Source of the DNA: Syntrophaceae bacterium UBA2280
GTDB taxonomy: Bacteria; Desulfobacterota; Syntrophia; Syntrophales; Smithellaceae
DNA: 64,000 bases
Direction: 5' to 3'
Assembly: GCA_002347685.1 (NCBI GenBank)
Contig: DDWS01000042.1
Span: forward strand, 9,468-73,467
In this document: positions 1 through 9,301 of the stretch, one piece after another
Layout of the letters: the number at the start of each line of letters is the position of its first letter
How positions within the stretch are numbered: the first letter of the stretch is position 1
Translations under genes and position numbers: made by a program
The notes under the pieces: model-generated
Told to the model about the DNA's origin: nothing
Database searches by the model: none
What the model saw: only the letters and a program-made list of their open reading frames with translations

Positions 1-166
1 TAAAGCGCAAACCCGGATCGACCACACGATTGACCTCGCCGAAGCGCAGCACAATGCCGCGGTCACCCGCCTCAATGCTGAAAAAGCTTGATATCAACAA
101 CAACAAAACTGCGACTCCGGCAATACCAATCGCAACCATCTTTCCGGGAATTTTCTGTCCATCCAT
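1..166 (-). CDS. SPFH/prohibitin-family membrane protein, N-terminal fragment
   Basis: Partial gene running off the left edge; only the first 55 codons are visible. The ATG at 166 follows a GGAGG at about 174-178. The N-terminus has a short polar head, one hydrophobic segment (about residues 10-28) and then the sequence SIEAGDRGIVLRFGEVNRVV, which is the typical start of an SPFH (stomatin/prohibitin/HflK-C) domain. Such proteins form membrane-anchored oligomers that scaffold proteases or lipid domains. The subfamily (HflK, HflC, prohibitin-like) cannot be decided from this fragment. Confidence 0.75.
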   Translation of the reverse strand, partial: MDGQKIPGKMVAIGIAGVAVLLLLISSFFSIEAGDRGIVLRFGEVNRVVDPGLRF

Positions 167-423
167 ATCTATACCTCCACTGTTTTTTTTTGATTTCGTG
201 GTTTTTAATCTGCATGAGAGGATCAAAGAACTGACGAAAAACTCCCTGCAACCTATCAGAAACTTCAGTTATGTCAATAATTATCGGCATGGGGTCAGGC
301 GGCAACCAATTATCCATATGGCGGATTTTTCAAATCTGTGTGCAATATTTCACTTGATTCCTGAAGCGCACTGGACTAAATGAAGATAACTAATTATTTT
401 CTTTACGAAAGGTTTAAACTGTT

Positions 424-1917
424 ATGGATGAAGTAAAACACGAAGAGGGGTCAGACTCTGTGGCTTTGGAAGGTCCTGCCGATATTTGCATGGAAGAACT
501 TCCCCCCCAGTTGCAAGCGGCATGTGTCAGAGCAGGCTGGCCGAGCCTGACACCCGCGCAGGCAAAAGCCATTCCCTATATCCTCTCCGGACGCGACGTG
601 ATGATTCAGTCGCGGACCGGCAGCGGCAAAACCGGCGCTTATTTGCTGCCGATCCTGCAGAAAATCGATCTGCAAAAGCACGTCGCCCAGGCGCTCGTGC
701 TGGTTCCCACACGCGAGCTGGCCCTCCAGGTGACCCGGGAGGCGGAAATGTTGTCGCAGGACACAACCCTGCGCACAGCCATGGTCTACGGCGGCGTCGG
801 TTATACCGCGCAGCTCGAAGCGTTTCGCGCCGGGGCGCAACTGGTTGTCGGCACACCGGGGCGCATCCTCGATCATCTTCTGAAAAACACGCTTTCCCTG
901 GATCATCTCAAAATCCTGATATTTGATGAAGCGGACCGCATGCTGTCGATGGGTTTTTATCCCGACATGGTCAAAATCCGCAAGTATATCCCATCGAAAA
1001 ACATCAACAGCAGCATGTTTTCGGCGACCTTTCCGCCGCAGGTGGTGCGCCTGGCCGGACAATTCCTCAGGGACCCGCAACTGCTGAGCTTAAGCGGCAA
1101 TCAGGTGCACATCGCGGACATTGAGCATGCTTATTATGTTGTGCCAGGCATGCGCAAGGAGCGTTCACTCGTCAGGATCATCGAAATCGAAAATCCCGTC
1201 TCGGCCATTATTTTCTGCAACACCAAAGACACGGTACACTATCTTTCCGTTGTGCTGAAACGTTTCGGTTATGACGCAGATGAACTGAGCTCCGACCTGG
1301 CGCAAAACGCCCGTGAAAAGGTCATGGCGCGCGTGCGCCGGGGCGCGCTTCGGTTTCTGGTCGCCACCGATGTGGCAGCGCGCGGCATCGATATACCGGA
1401 TCTGTCCCATGTGATTCAGTATGAGCCGCCGGAAGATCCGGAAGCGTACATCCACCGCGCCGGACGTACCGGACGGATGGGGTCGGGAGGGGTGGCCCTC
1501 TCGGTGGTCGCGGAAATGGAAAAATACAAATTGCAGAGTATTGCCAAACATTACGACATTAACATGCAGCAGCGACAGCTGCCCGATGACGAAGAGATCG
1601 AAAAGGTCGTTGCCGAAAGGATCACGGCGCTTCTGGAAGCCAAGCTGCGAGCCCGCGATAATATCCAGTTGGAAAGAATGCGGCGGTTCGCCCCGCTGGC
1701 CCGGCACCTTGCGCAATCCGAGGAGGGTTTGTCGCTGATGATCATGCTGCTCGACGACTACTACCAGCAGACCCTGCACGCACTGCCTGAGCAGCCCCCG
1801 GCCGAGGCCGAACCGGAAATCCGGCCCAAGCCGCGAGACAATTATCCGGACAAGCCTCAGGATAAATCGAAAAGCAGAAGGCCCCGGTCAAGAAGCAAGA
1901 AGGAGCGAACCCTTTAG
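424..1917 (+). CDS. DEAD-box ATP-dependent RNA helicase
   Basis: A 497-residue RNA helicase with all superfamily 2 motifs in order: Q-motif region with TPAQAKAIP, motif I SRTGSGKTG, Ia PTRELALQ, TPGR, motif II DEAD, motif III SAT, then VATDVAARGIDI (V) and HRAGRTGR (VI). The C-terminal 90 residues are charged and proline/lysine/arginine-rich, ending in a basic tail likely to bind RNA. It unwinds short RNA duplexes during ribosome assembly or mRNA turnover. The patatin gene begins 2 nt after its stop, so the two are probably co-transcribed. A second DEAD-box gene lies at 61239. The exact subfamily is not assigned. Confidence 0.93.
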   Translation: MDEVKHEEGSDSVALEGPADICMEELPPQLQAACVRAGWPSLTPAQAKAIPYILSGRDVMIQSRTGSGKTGAYLLPILQKIDLQKHVAQALVLVPTRELALQVTREAEMLSQDTTLRTAMVYGGVGYTAQLEAFRAGAQLVVGTPGRILDHLLKNTLSLDHLKILIFDEADRMLSMGFYPDMVKIRKYIPSKNINSSMFSATFPPQVVRLAGQFLRDPQLLSLSGNQVHIADIEHAYYVVPGMRKERSLVRIIEIENPVSAIIFCNTKDTVHYLSVVLKRFGYDADELSSDLAQNAREKVMARVRRGALRFLVATDVAARGIDIPDLSHVIQYEPPEDPEAYIHRAGRTGRMGSGGVALSVVAEMEKYKLQSIAKHYDINMQQRQLPDDEEIEKVVAERITALLEAKLRARDNIQLERMRRFAPLARHLAQSEEGLSLMIMLLDDYYQQTLHALPEQPPAEAEPEIRPKPRDNYPDKPQDKSKSRRPRSRSKKERTL

Positions 1918-1919
1918 CC

Positions 1920-2822
1920 ATGCGTGTGAAAATTTCCCGGTGGATCCGGTGGTTTGGGATGTTCGTCTGTGTAACACTGCTTGCGGCCTGTGTGATCACC
2001 CCGCCGGAAAAACCGTCCGTACCTCCGCCCAGGCCGGCTAAAATCGCCGTGGTATTAGGCGCGGGTGCCTCCAAGGGTTTTGCGCACATCGGCGTCCTGA
2101 AAGTTCTGGAATCTCATCGCGTGCCGATCCACATGGTTGTTGGTACCAGCGTCGGCTCTTTCGTCGGCAGTCTATACGCTTACGGCTACACGCCCTATGA
2201 CTTGCAAAACATCGCCCTGGGCATCCAGAAGGATGACGTTGCCGATTATGCGCTTCCCGACAACGGTTTTGTAAAAGGCGAGAAGCTTGAGAATTACATC
2301 AATCAAAAAGTGAACCACACGACTCTGGACAAACTTAAAATCCCTTTTTACGCCGTGGCCACAAACATTCAGACCGGTGAGGAAATGGTCTTCGGACGCG
2401 GGAATACCGGCAGGGCGGTCCGCGCCAGCTGTGCGATTCCCGGCATTTTCAATCCCGTCGCCATTGCTGAGAGCATATACGTGGACGGCGGCGTGGTCAG
2501 TCCCGTGGCGGTCGATACCGCGCGACGCTTCGGCGCGGACGTGGTTATTGCTGTCAACATCTCATCGAGAATCAATACGGCTGCACCCTCCGGCACCGTC
2601 GAAAGCATCATGCAGGCCATTGACATCATGCACAACCGCATGGCGACCATCCAGCTCAAAAGCGCCGATGTGGTCATTCAGCCGAGAGTCGGGCATATCA
2701 GTGCCGGTGACTTTACCCGTCGCCATGAAGCCATCATGGAGGGAGAGAAGGCAGCCTCGGAAGCCATGCCGGAGATTAACGGCATTCTGACGAGATTACG
2801 TGAGGAAGGGCGCCTGCCCTGA
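1920..2822 (+). CDS. Patatin-like phospholipase, putative lipoprotein (RssA-like)
   Basis: A 300-residue patatin-family serine hydrolase. The N-terminus is basic and hydrophobic and ends in a lipobox (LLAAC, Cys about residue 23), so it is probably a lipoprotein. The Ser-Asp dyad is visible: the oxyanion glycine loop GAGASKGFAHIG, nucleophile Ser77 in GTSVG, and Asp189 in DGG. Bacterial patatins of this size hydrolyse acyl esters of membrane lipids. It starts 2 nt after the helicase stop; the nearest AGGAG lies about 14 nt upstream of the ATG, so translational coupling is likely. The substrate is unknown. Confidence 0.88.
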   Translation: MRVKISRWIRWFGMFVCVTLLAACVITPPEKPSVPPPRPAKIAVVLGAGASKGFAHIGVLKVLESHRVPIHMVVGTSVGSFVGSLYAYGYTPYDLQNIALGIQKDDVADYALPDNGFVKGEKLENYINQKVNHTTLDKLKIPFYAVATNIQTGEEMVFGRGNTGRAVRASCAIPGIFNPVAIAESIYVDGGVVSPVAVDTARRFGADVVIAVNISSRINTAAPSGTVESIMQAIDIMHNRMATIQLKSADVVIQPRVGHISAGDFTRRHEAIMEGEKAASEAMPEINGILTRLREEGRLP

Positions 2823-2897
2823 TTGGACCGGGATCATGGAAGAACATCTCATGCCCGTTTCATCGATTGAGCGGCCGGGTGATCAGGTAATCATCCG

Positions 2898-3217
2898 TAC
2901 CTGGATCTGATGAATGGTCTGGAGGCGTCTTATCCGAATGTAAAGTTTGTTTACATGACCGGTCACCTCAACGGCATGGGGGCAGGCGGAAATGTCAATC
3001 AGCTTAACGAGCCGATCCGTAATGATTGTCTTACAAACAATTAATTCTTTTTCATATTGCTGATATTGAAAGCTACGACCCGGGCGGGTGCACGAATTTC
3101 ATGCGGCACAATCCAACGGATACCTGTGCGCACAGCGAACGGTTCGATTGCGTGCTTAAAGGCCGCGCCGTCTGGTGGCTTTGCGCCAGACTGGCCGGGT
3201 GGGACGGAAATTCCTAA
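2898..3217 (+). pseudogene. Decayed SGNH/esterase-like secreted protein remnant
   Basis: Two adjacent frames read as parts of one protein. Frame one (2898-3044) gives YLDLMNGLEASYPNVKFVYM, then TGHLNGMG and NEPIRNDC, and stops at TAA 3042-3044. The text continues one frame over as FHIADIESYDPGG and ends with CAHSERFDCVLKGRAVWWL and ARLAGWDG before the stop at 3217. From memory this matches the C-terminal part of a family of secreted SGNH-hydrolase-like proteins in Deltaproteobacteria. A one-base shift near 3040 and a missing stretch between the DPGG and CAHS blocks mark it as inactive. No start or upstream half is recognisable. The family name is recollection, not a search result. Confidence 0.5.
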
Positions 3218-3664
3218 CGGCCATTTTGGAAGATTTCCTGTTTACAGATTTGTTCAGGATCGACGGGAATATATTGTCGACTCGGAACGATAATTTATTT
3301 TCACTTGACATGCATGGCCTTGCTTATTAAATTACAGAAAATTCACAAACATCTCATTTTGCGGTGCCGTTTTGTGAAAACGAAACGGAATACTTTGTAA
3401 CGGAATTCTCAAATCAAGGACGAACTGAACCAATGAATCCGCATAACAAAGAAAACCTTTTCCCGCTTTATAATTTCCTCCCGCATGTCTCCGGCGGCTC
3501 GTGAATGGTTCTTTCCTTGCGAAGCGCGACTGTGCATATTCGATAATTTTCAACGGTTTCAATTTGCCTGTCTGCCTCTGATGAATGGGTAGCCAGACAA
3601 TCTGAGGGTTTCTGTTTTTTTTCATGCCCGAGAAACAGTATCTTTCTAAGGGGGAGGGAGAGCT
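3218..3664. other. Intergenic region without a recognisable gene
   Basis: About 450 bases between the pseudogene and the hybrid kinase. Open frames here lack a ribosome-binding site and show no family resemblance. A TTGACA at 3305-3310 has no convincing -10 at the right spacing. A purine-rich GGGGGAGGG directly before 3665 serves the kinase gene. Confidence 0.5.
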
Positions 3665-5842
3665 GTGAATCGAACAATGCCAGAGTATCATCTTTTGTCC
3701 GATCGCGCCGACGGAGCATCTGCCGGCGGAAACCGTCTGGTCGAAACGATTTTGATGATCGGCGCCTGCACTGTGCCGCTGTTTATCATTTACGGTTCGC
3801 CGGATATATCGATACCTGTCAGAATGATCGTCATCTTGTTGTTTCTGTCCGGATTGGCAGGTCTGTTCTTTTTACACCTGCGCAGCGCCTCTTTATTGAA
3901 GGAAGCCAGGCGGTTGTTTGAAGCGGAAAATCAGTTGCGGGAAAGTGAGCATTGCTTAAAGGAACTTTTCGAAAATATGACCAGCTGTGTTGCCGTCTAT
4001 GAACCGCGAGGCGACGGCGCGGATTTCATTTTTAAGGCTCTCAACATGGCCGCTGAATCCGCTGAAGGAATCGACCGCAGGAATATCATCGGAAAATCCG
4101 TGATCGATGTGTATGAGGGCGTCAAAGAATTCGGTTTATTTGATCTGCTGCAAAGAGTATGGCGCACCGGGATTTCGGAATCGTATACGGCCAGATACTA
4201 CCGGACAGACCGCCGGCGCGGCTGGAAGGAAAATCATGTCTATAAACTGCCGACTGATGAAATTGTTGTCATTTACAATGACATCAGCGAACGCATGCGA
4301 GCCGAAGAGGCGCTGAAAAGATCAGAAGAAACTTTTACCAAGGTATTCAAGGCCAATCCGGCGGCGATGGTGATTTCCCGTTTTTGTGACGGTTGTGTTC
4401 TGGACGTGAATTCGGCGTTTGAAAAATTGACGGGCCATCGCCGTAATGAAATTGTCGGACGATTGTTTGCCCGGATGAAATTATGGACGGATCCGGCTCA
4501 AGAGGGTCGCATCTGCCGATTGATTTCAAACAAGCACTCCGTGGTGGATGAAGAAATGTGTCTTCTGACAAAAAATGGTCAGGACATCATCGTCCGCTAC
4601 TCGGCGGAAGTGGTTCAGCTGGCGACCGAAACCTGCCTGCTGTCCATTATCGTGGATATCACAGCCTTAAAGCGTGCTGAAGAGGAAAAGCTGCAGATTG
4701 AAAAGCAACTCTATGAATCACAGAAGCTCGAGGCCATCGGCACGCTGGCGGGGGGTGTGGCTCATGATTTCAATAATATTCTTGGCGCGATCATCGGTTA
4801 CGCGGAAATGGCCGCCCGTCAGCCCGATCCGAAAAAAACACGACGCTATATTGACCAGATTCTGACCGCCTCCGACCGGGCCAAAAATCTGGTGTTCCAA
4901 ATCCTCACTTTCAGCCGTCACGGTGAACACGATAAGAAAGCGATGGACTTCAGAATCATTACCAAGGAGACGTTGAAGCTCTTGCGGTCAACGCTGCCGG
5001 CCAGCATCGATATCCGCTGCCATATCGAAAACATTCCCTTCACCATCCATGCCGATCCCACACAGATGCATCAGGTGATCATGAATATCTTCACCAATGC
5101 AGCCCACGCGATGGGTGAAAAAGGTGGCATTCTGGAAGTCATTCTGTCGAAAGAAACCGTCAGGCTTTCCCTTTCGGAAACACTGAACCTGAAGGAAGGG
5201 GCGTACATCAAATTGAGAATATCCGATACCGGCTGCGGCATGGATTCTTCCGTGATCAGCCGCATATTTGATCCTTTTTTCACAACCAAAAAGGTCGGCG
5301 AAGGAACCGGTCTGGGGCTGTCCGTGGTTTTCGGCATTGTCAAGAATCACGGTGGCGCTGTACAGGTGAAAAGTCAACCCGGTCGCGGAACAACCTTCAG
5401 TATCTACCTGCCGTGTCTGGAGGGGAAAGCATCCGTGGTGGAAGCCATCGGGGCCGAAACGTTTGTCGGTGGACAAGAGCGCATTCTTTTTGTAGACGAC
5501 GAACAGACGCTCGTCGAACTGGCCCACCACAATTTGTCCGATCTGGGATACAGCGTGACGGCCTGCTCGGACAGCCGCAAAGCGCTCAACATCTACCAGT
5601 CCGATCCGGACGGATTCGACCTGATTATTACCGATATGACCATGCCGAAAATTTCCGGCACCGAACTGAGCCGGCAAATCGCCAAGATCAAACCGGATCA
5701 ATCCATTATCATGTGCACGGGGCACAGCGAATACATGGACCAAAACAAAGCGGCCCGGATGGGCATTAAAGCATACATGCTCAAACCTCTGTCCCGGGGT
5801 GCTCTGGCGACCATGATCCGAAAAGTCCTGGATGGAGAATAG
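3665..5842 (+). CDS. Hybrid sensor histidine kinase with PAS domains and receiver
   Basis: A 725-residue membrane-bound hybrid kinase. Order: two transmembrane helices (about 25-45 and 53-75) with almost no periplasmic loop, coiled coil, two PAS-like domains (about 90-215 and 225-340), HisKA with phospho-acceptor His367 in GGVAHDFNN, HATPase with N-box, DTGCGMD and GTGLGLS, then a receiver with phospho-acceptor Asp657 in ITDMTMP and conserved Lys in MLKPLS. The GTG start at 3665 follows a strong GGGGGAGGG. With so little exposed sequence it probably senses a cytoplasmic or membrane signal through the PAS domains. No output regulator is adjacent, so the partner is unknown. Confidence 0.92.
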   Translation: MNRTMPEYHLLSDRADGASAGGNRLVETILMIGACTVPLFIIYGSPDISIPVRMIVILLFLSGLAGLFFLHLRSASLLKEARRLFEAENQLRESEHCLKELFENMTSCVAVYEPRGDGADFIFKALNMAAESAEGIDRRNIIGKSVIDVYEGVKEFGLFDLLQRVWRTGISESYTARYYRTDRRRGWKENHVYKLPTDEIVVIYNDISERMRAEEALKRSEETFTKVFKANPAAMVISRFCDGCVLDVNSAFEKLTGHRRNEIVGRLFARMKLWTDPAQEGRICRLISNKHSVVDEEMCLLTKNGQDIIVRYSAEVVQLATETCLLSIIVDITALKRAEEEKLQIEKQLYESQKLEAIGTLAGGVAHDFNNILGAIIGYAEMAARQPDPKKTRRYIDQILTASDRAKNLVFQILTFSRHGEHDKKAMDFRIITKETLKLLRSTLPASIDIRCHIENIPFTIHADPTQMHQVIMNIFTNAAHAMGEKGGILEVILSKETVRLSLSETLNLKEGAYIKLRISDTGCGMDSSVISRIFDPFFTTKKVGEGTGLGLSVVFGIVKNHGGAVQVKSQPGRGTTFSIYLPCLEGKASVVEAIGAETFVGGQERILFVDDEQTLVELAHHNLSDLGYSVTACSDSRKALNIYQSDPDGFDLIITDMTMPKISGTELSRQIAKIKPDQSIIMCTGHSEYMDQNKAARMGIKAYMLKPLSRGALATMIRKVLDGE

Positions 5843-6022
5843 CGGATCAGCGAGAATATATCGGCGGAATCGACTGCTTTTTCACAGTTTCGGGATCGTG
5901 GATTGTTCGAATGCCCTGGTGAGTCACCCCGATTGCGCCTTGACAAGGCAATTCCCCGTCATTAAAGTACAACTCAATAAAAGCCGATCAATATGCGAGA
6001 GGGAATAAAGGAGCAAGTACTC

Positions 6023-8182
6023 ATGAGTATGAAATCCGCTAGCGGACAGCAAAAGGCGCCACAGGACTGGCTGAAAGATTTAAACGAATATGTTGTTGAT
6101 TCCATTCAGCGTTCCATCATTTTCACGGATATTCTGAGAAAGAGGGGCAACAACTATATCAAGCATATCCGCGGCGGACAGCCACCGGTGCTGACGTTTA
6201 ATTATGAAATGATTCTCAACGCCAAGAATTTTGAGCGGCCCGTGAACTATGCACTGGTCCGGATTTCCGATCGCCGTCGCGAAGATGAAGATACACCGGA
6301 TTCTCAAGAACGGCGCCATCCCGGCAAGGAGAGGGTGATCAGACCCAAGCGTCCTATCGTGATTATCGATCCGCGGGCAGGCCACGGCCCCGGCATCGGC
6401 GGTTCAAAGAGGGACTCTGAAATCGGCATGGCGCTCGAACATGGGCACCCTGTCTATTTCATTTTGTTTTATTCCGAACCGATCCCCGGCCAGACGATGG
6501 CGGATGTCATCGCGGCCATGGAAAAGTTTATGGAGAATATCATCGAACGGCATCCCAATGCGGATGCTCCGGCCGTTATGGGGAACTGCCAGGCGGGCTG
6601 GGCGGCGGCGCTGGTGTGCGCGGAACGTCCGGATGTCACGGGGCCTCTGGTGCTCAATGGCGCCCCCCTGTCCTACTGGAGCGGTGTCGCGGGCGTAAAT
6701 CCCATGCGCTACAAGGGCGGTCTGGTCGGCGGTGTGTGGGTCAATTCCTTTCTCAGCGACCTGGGCAACGGTGTTTTCGACGGCGCGAACCTGGTGCAGA
6801 ATTTTGAAACACTCAATCCGGCAAATACCCTCTGGTCAAAGCAATACAACGTGTATTCACATTTGGATACGGAAGAGGAGCGTTATCTGGCCTTTGAACG
6901 ATGGTGGGGCGGCTTCTTCATGCTGACCACCGATGAAATCCACTATATCGTGCGTAACCTTTTCGTTGGCAATAAACTGGAGACCGGCCAGTTGGAACTG
7001 CGTGAAGGCCAGAAGGTCAGCCTCAAGAGAATTGAAAGCCCGATTATCGTTTTTGCGTCGATGGGCGACAACATTACACCCGCCCAGCAGGCGCTCAACT
7101 GGATTCCGCGGGTTTACTCTTCCGTCGAGGATATCAGGCGTCACGGTCAGGTCATCATCTACATTGTTCATAAGGACATCGGTCATCTGGGCATATTCGT
7201 CGCCGGTTCCGTAGCGAAGAAGGAACACAAGGAAATTATTGCCAATTTTGATATGATTGAGTTTTTAAGCCCGGGCCTCTACGAAATGGTGATCGAAGGC
7301 GATGTTCTCGCCGGCAAATTCACCACCCGTTATGAAAAGCGCACATTTGACGACATTGCCGCCTATGATGATGGAACGGAAGATGAAACGGATTTCAGCG
7401 TGGTAGCAAAGGTCTCCGAGGCCAATGACAATATGTATCAACTGTTCATGCGTCCATGGGTCAAGCTCTGGACGACGGAGCTCTCTGCAGAGGTTTTACG
7501 CCATACGCACCCGTTGCGAACCCAGAGGTATATCTTCGCTGACACCAATCCCCTGATGCGGCCGGTTAAAAATATTGCCTCAATCACAAGACAGAACCGA
7601 AAGCCCGCGTCCGCTGACAATCCGTTTTCGGCGATGGAAAAAGACTTTGCCGTCTATCTGGAAAATGTGCTCAACATCTACCGTGATTATCGGGACTTAA
7701 GGCAGGAACATCTTTTTCAGCTGATTTACGGCAGTAAGATGCTCAGAAGCTTTTTCCCGCCGCCAGAAAAAGAAACGCCTGCGCTGGTCGATGAGATTGA
7801 ACGCGCGGACTATGACAAGCGGCTTCTGGCCATGGAAGAGGGAGGTCACGCCGAAGGTCTCATCCGTGTCTTTATGGCCATAGCCAGAATCGGGCGGGGT
7901 GTTAAAAGACGGCATTTTGAAATCGGGACTGAGATTGCGAGGACACATAAGGCTCTCAAAAAAATGCGGCCGGCCGAATTCAAAAGGATCCTCAAGGAAC
8001 AGACAGCGATTCTTCAGGCCGATGAAGACAAAGCTATTGAAGCCCTGTCGGTTCTGATCAAGAATAAAGACGACCGCATGGAGGCGCTCAGCATTGCCCG
8101 CAGGCTTTGCCTGGTGGACGGGGTGTACAATGACGCGGAAAAAGCTATTATTGATAAGCTGAAAAAGGGCATGAAGCTGTAG
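6023..8182 (+). CDS. DUF3141 family protein (PHA-synthase-like alpha/beta hydrolase)
   Basis: 719 residues. The start at 6023 is chosen because AAGGAG at 6008-6013 is correctly spaced; an in-frame ATG at 5993 has no such site. The central part is an alpha/beta hydrolase fold related to poly(3-hydroxyalkanoate) synthases: IDPRAGHGPGIGG, a nucleophile-elbow sequence GNCQAGWA with Cys where lipases have Ser, and a late GDNITPAQQ block of the kind that carries the catalytic Asp. The last 150 residues form a helical region resembling a TerB-like domain. No phaC, phaE or phasin gene is adjacent, so polymer synthesis is not established. A strong terminator follows. Confidence 0.85.
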   Translation: MSMKSASGQQKAPQDWLKDLNEYVVDSIQRSIIFTDILRKRGNNYIKHIRGGQPPVLTFNYEMILNAKNFERPVNYALVRISDRRREDEDTPDSQERRHPGKERVIRPKRPIVIIDPRAGHGPGIGGSKRDSEIGMALEHGHPVYFILFYSEPIPGQTMADVIAAMEKFMENIIERHPNADAPAVMGNCQAGWAAALVCAERPDVTGPLVLNGAPLSYWSGVAGVNPMRYKGGLVGGVWVNSFLSDLGNGVFDGANLVQNFETLNPANTLWSKQYNVYSHLDTEEERYLAFERWWGGFFMLTTDEIHYIVRNLFVGNKLETGQLELREGQKVSLKRIESPIIVFASMGDNITPAQQALNWIPRVYSSVEDIRRHGQVIIYIVHKDIGHLGIFVAGSVAKKEHKEIIANFDMIEFLSPGLYEMVIEGDVLAGKFTTRYEKRTFDDIAAYDDGTEDETDFSVVAKVSEANDNMYQLFMRPWVKLWTTELSAEVLRHTHPLRTQRYIFADTNPLMRPVKNIASITRQNRKPASADNPFSAMEKDFAVYLENVLNIYRDYRDLRQEHLFQLIYGSKMLRSFFPPPEKETPALVDEIERADYDKRLLAMEEGGHAEGLIRVFMAIARIGRGVKRRHFEIGTEIARTHKALKKMRPAEFKRILKEQTAILQADEDKAIEALSVLIKNKDDRMEALSIARRLCLVDGVYNDAEKAIIDKLKKGMKL

Positions 8183-8232
8183 ATTCTATAAGCACTTCGA
8201 ACATCGCATGTCCAACACGCTAAGGTTGGATC

Positions 8233-8265
8233 ATGAAAAGGGCGGTTTGAAACCGCCCTTTTCAT
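8233..8265. terminator. Bidirectional intrinsic terminator
   Basis: A 16-bp perfect inverted repeat (8233-8248 and 8250-8265) around a GC core GGGCGG/CCGCCC, flanked by A- and T-rich arms. It lies between the convergent DUF3141 and SDR genes and can terminate both transcripts. Confidence 0.85.
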
Positions 8266-8326
8266 ATCCAGATTCACCTTTCAACCCGCTTAGGTGCTCC
8301 GTTTGTTGATTTCGCCCGCCGACTTG

Positions 8327-9064
8327 CTATATCAAAAGCGTCAGGCCCCCGTCGACCACTAAAATCTGGCCTGTGGCGTAACGGGTGCGCAGTAACCCGA
8401 GGGTGGCCTCAACACAATCATCGGGTGTTGCTGAACGCCTGAGGGGTGCCATTTCTTTAACTCTATCGTGCTGTGCCTGCCAGTCCTTGGTCCATGGCGT
8501 TTCCACCAGGCCGGGTGCAACGGCGTTTACGCGCACGGGACCGCATGATTTGGCAAGCAGCAATGTCATGTGATTGAGCGCTGCTTTCGTCATAGAGTAT
8601 GCAATCGAACTCCCCACCGGGCGAACACCCGCGATAGAGGTAATGTTCACCACGTTGCCATCTTCACTCCGTTTGAGAAATGGCATTGCCGCTTTGGTCA
8701 GCATCCATGTGCCTTTCACATTTACATCAAATGTACGACTGAAGATGTCGTCGGTTAGCGCCTCCAGATTGTGATGTGGAACGAGCGTTGTCCAGCCTGC
8801 ATTGTTGATGAGGATGTCGAGCTTGCCGAAACGCTCTATTGTCCGGGCGATCAATTTTTCTCCCTCCACCTTGTTGCTGATGTCGGCCTGCACATACAAC
8901 GCATTTGAGCCAAGCTCTGTCGTGATGCGTTCACCGGCGGCCACAGATGTTGCCGAGTTCACCACCACAGATGCGCCGAGGTTTGCCAGTCGTCTGGCGA
9001 TTGCTTCGCCGATACCGCTTGACGATCCGGTGACGATTGCAATTTTACCGCTAAATTCACTCAT
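8327..9064 (-). CDS. Short-chain dehydrogenase/reductase (FabG-like)
   Basis: A 245-residue classical SDR with cofactor motif TGSSSGIG (12-19), NNAG (87-90) and catalytic Ser143, Tyr156 and Lys160 (YSMTK). It ends in the LVVDGG block usual for FabG-type reductases. ATG at 9064 follows AAGGAG. It probably reduces or oxidises a hydroxyacyl or other small alcohol substrate with NAD(P). It lies about 100 nt downstream of the OadG-like peptide gene on the same strand and may belong to that transcript. The substrate cannot be named from sequence. Confidence 0.85.
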   Translation of the reverse strand: MSEFSGKIAIVTGSSSGIGEAIARRLANLGASVVVNSATSVAAGERITTELGSNALYVQADISNKVEGEKLIARTIERFGKLDILINNAGWTTLVPHHNLEALTDDIFSRTFDVNVKGTWMLTKAAMPFLKRSEDGNVVNITSIAGVRPVGSSIAYSMTKAALNHMTLLLAKSCGPVRVNAVAPGLVETPWTKDWQAQHDRVKEMAPLRRSATPDDCVEATLGLLRTRYATGQILVVDGGLTLLI

Positions 9065-9163
9065 TGATTTCTCCTTGTGTGTCGGTTCATGCCACGCCGC
9101 TGCGCGTGTCGTACAGGTGATGGATGGAGACTTTCTGCGGTAGCGTTTTGCCGCCTTTTTGGA

Positions 9164-9286
9164 TCAGCCCTTGTTTTTTGAGAACGTCTCCAGCAGCTTC
9201 ACCATCAGGGAGATAATGCCCGCCACGGAAAACGAGATGATGATCGTTAACCCGTAGGTCAGTAAAGCCTCATTCCATCCACTCAT
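9164..9286 (-). CDS. 40-residue OadG-like small membrane subunit of Na+-pumping decarboxylase
   Basis: A 40-residue reading frame starting ATG at 9286 behind AAAGGAG (about 9295-9301) and ending TGA at 9164-9166. The peptide starts MSGWNEALLTYGLTIIISFS and continues as one hydrophobic helix followed by LMVKLLETFSKNKG. That is the architecture of the membrane helix of oxaloacetate decarboxylase gamma subunits, which bridge the carboxyltransferase and beta subunits. It starts only 15 nt after the beta-subunit stop. Usual gamma subunits are about twice as long; the C-terminal soluble part is absent. Function is inferred from position and topology. Confidence 0.72.
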   Translation of the reverse strand: MSGWNEALLTYGLTIIISFSVAGIISLMVKLLETFSKNKG

Positions 9287-9301
9287 GTTGTTTCTCCTTT
9301 G

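Noticed and set aside
3305..3330. TTGACA followed by TATTAA as a promoter for the hybrid kinase
   Set aside because: The spacing is 14 nt and the site is 330 nt upstream; chance is likely.
3332..3691. 119-codon minus-strand frame before the hybrid kinase
   Set aside because: No start signal, overlaps the kinase start, and composition is not protein-like.
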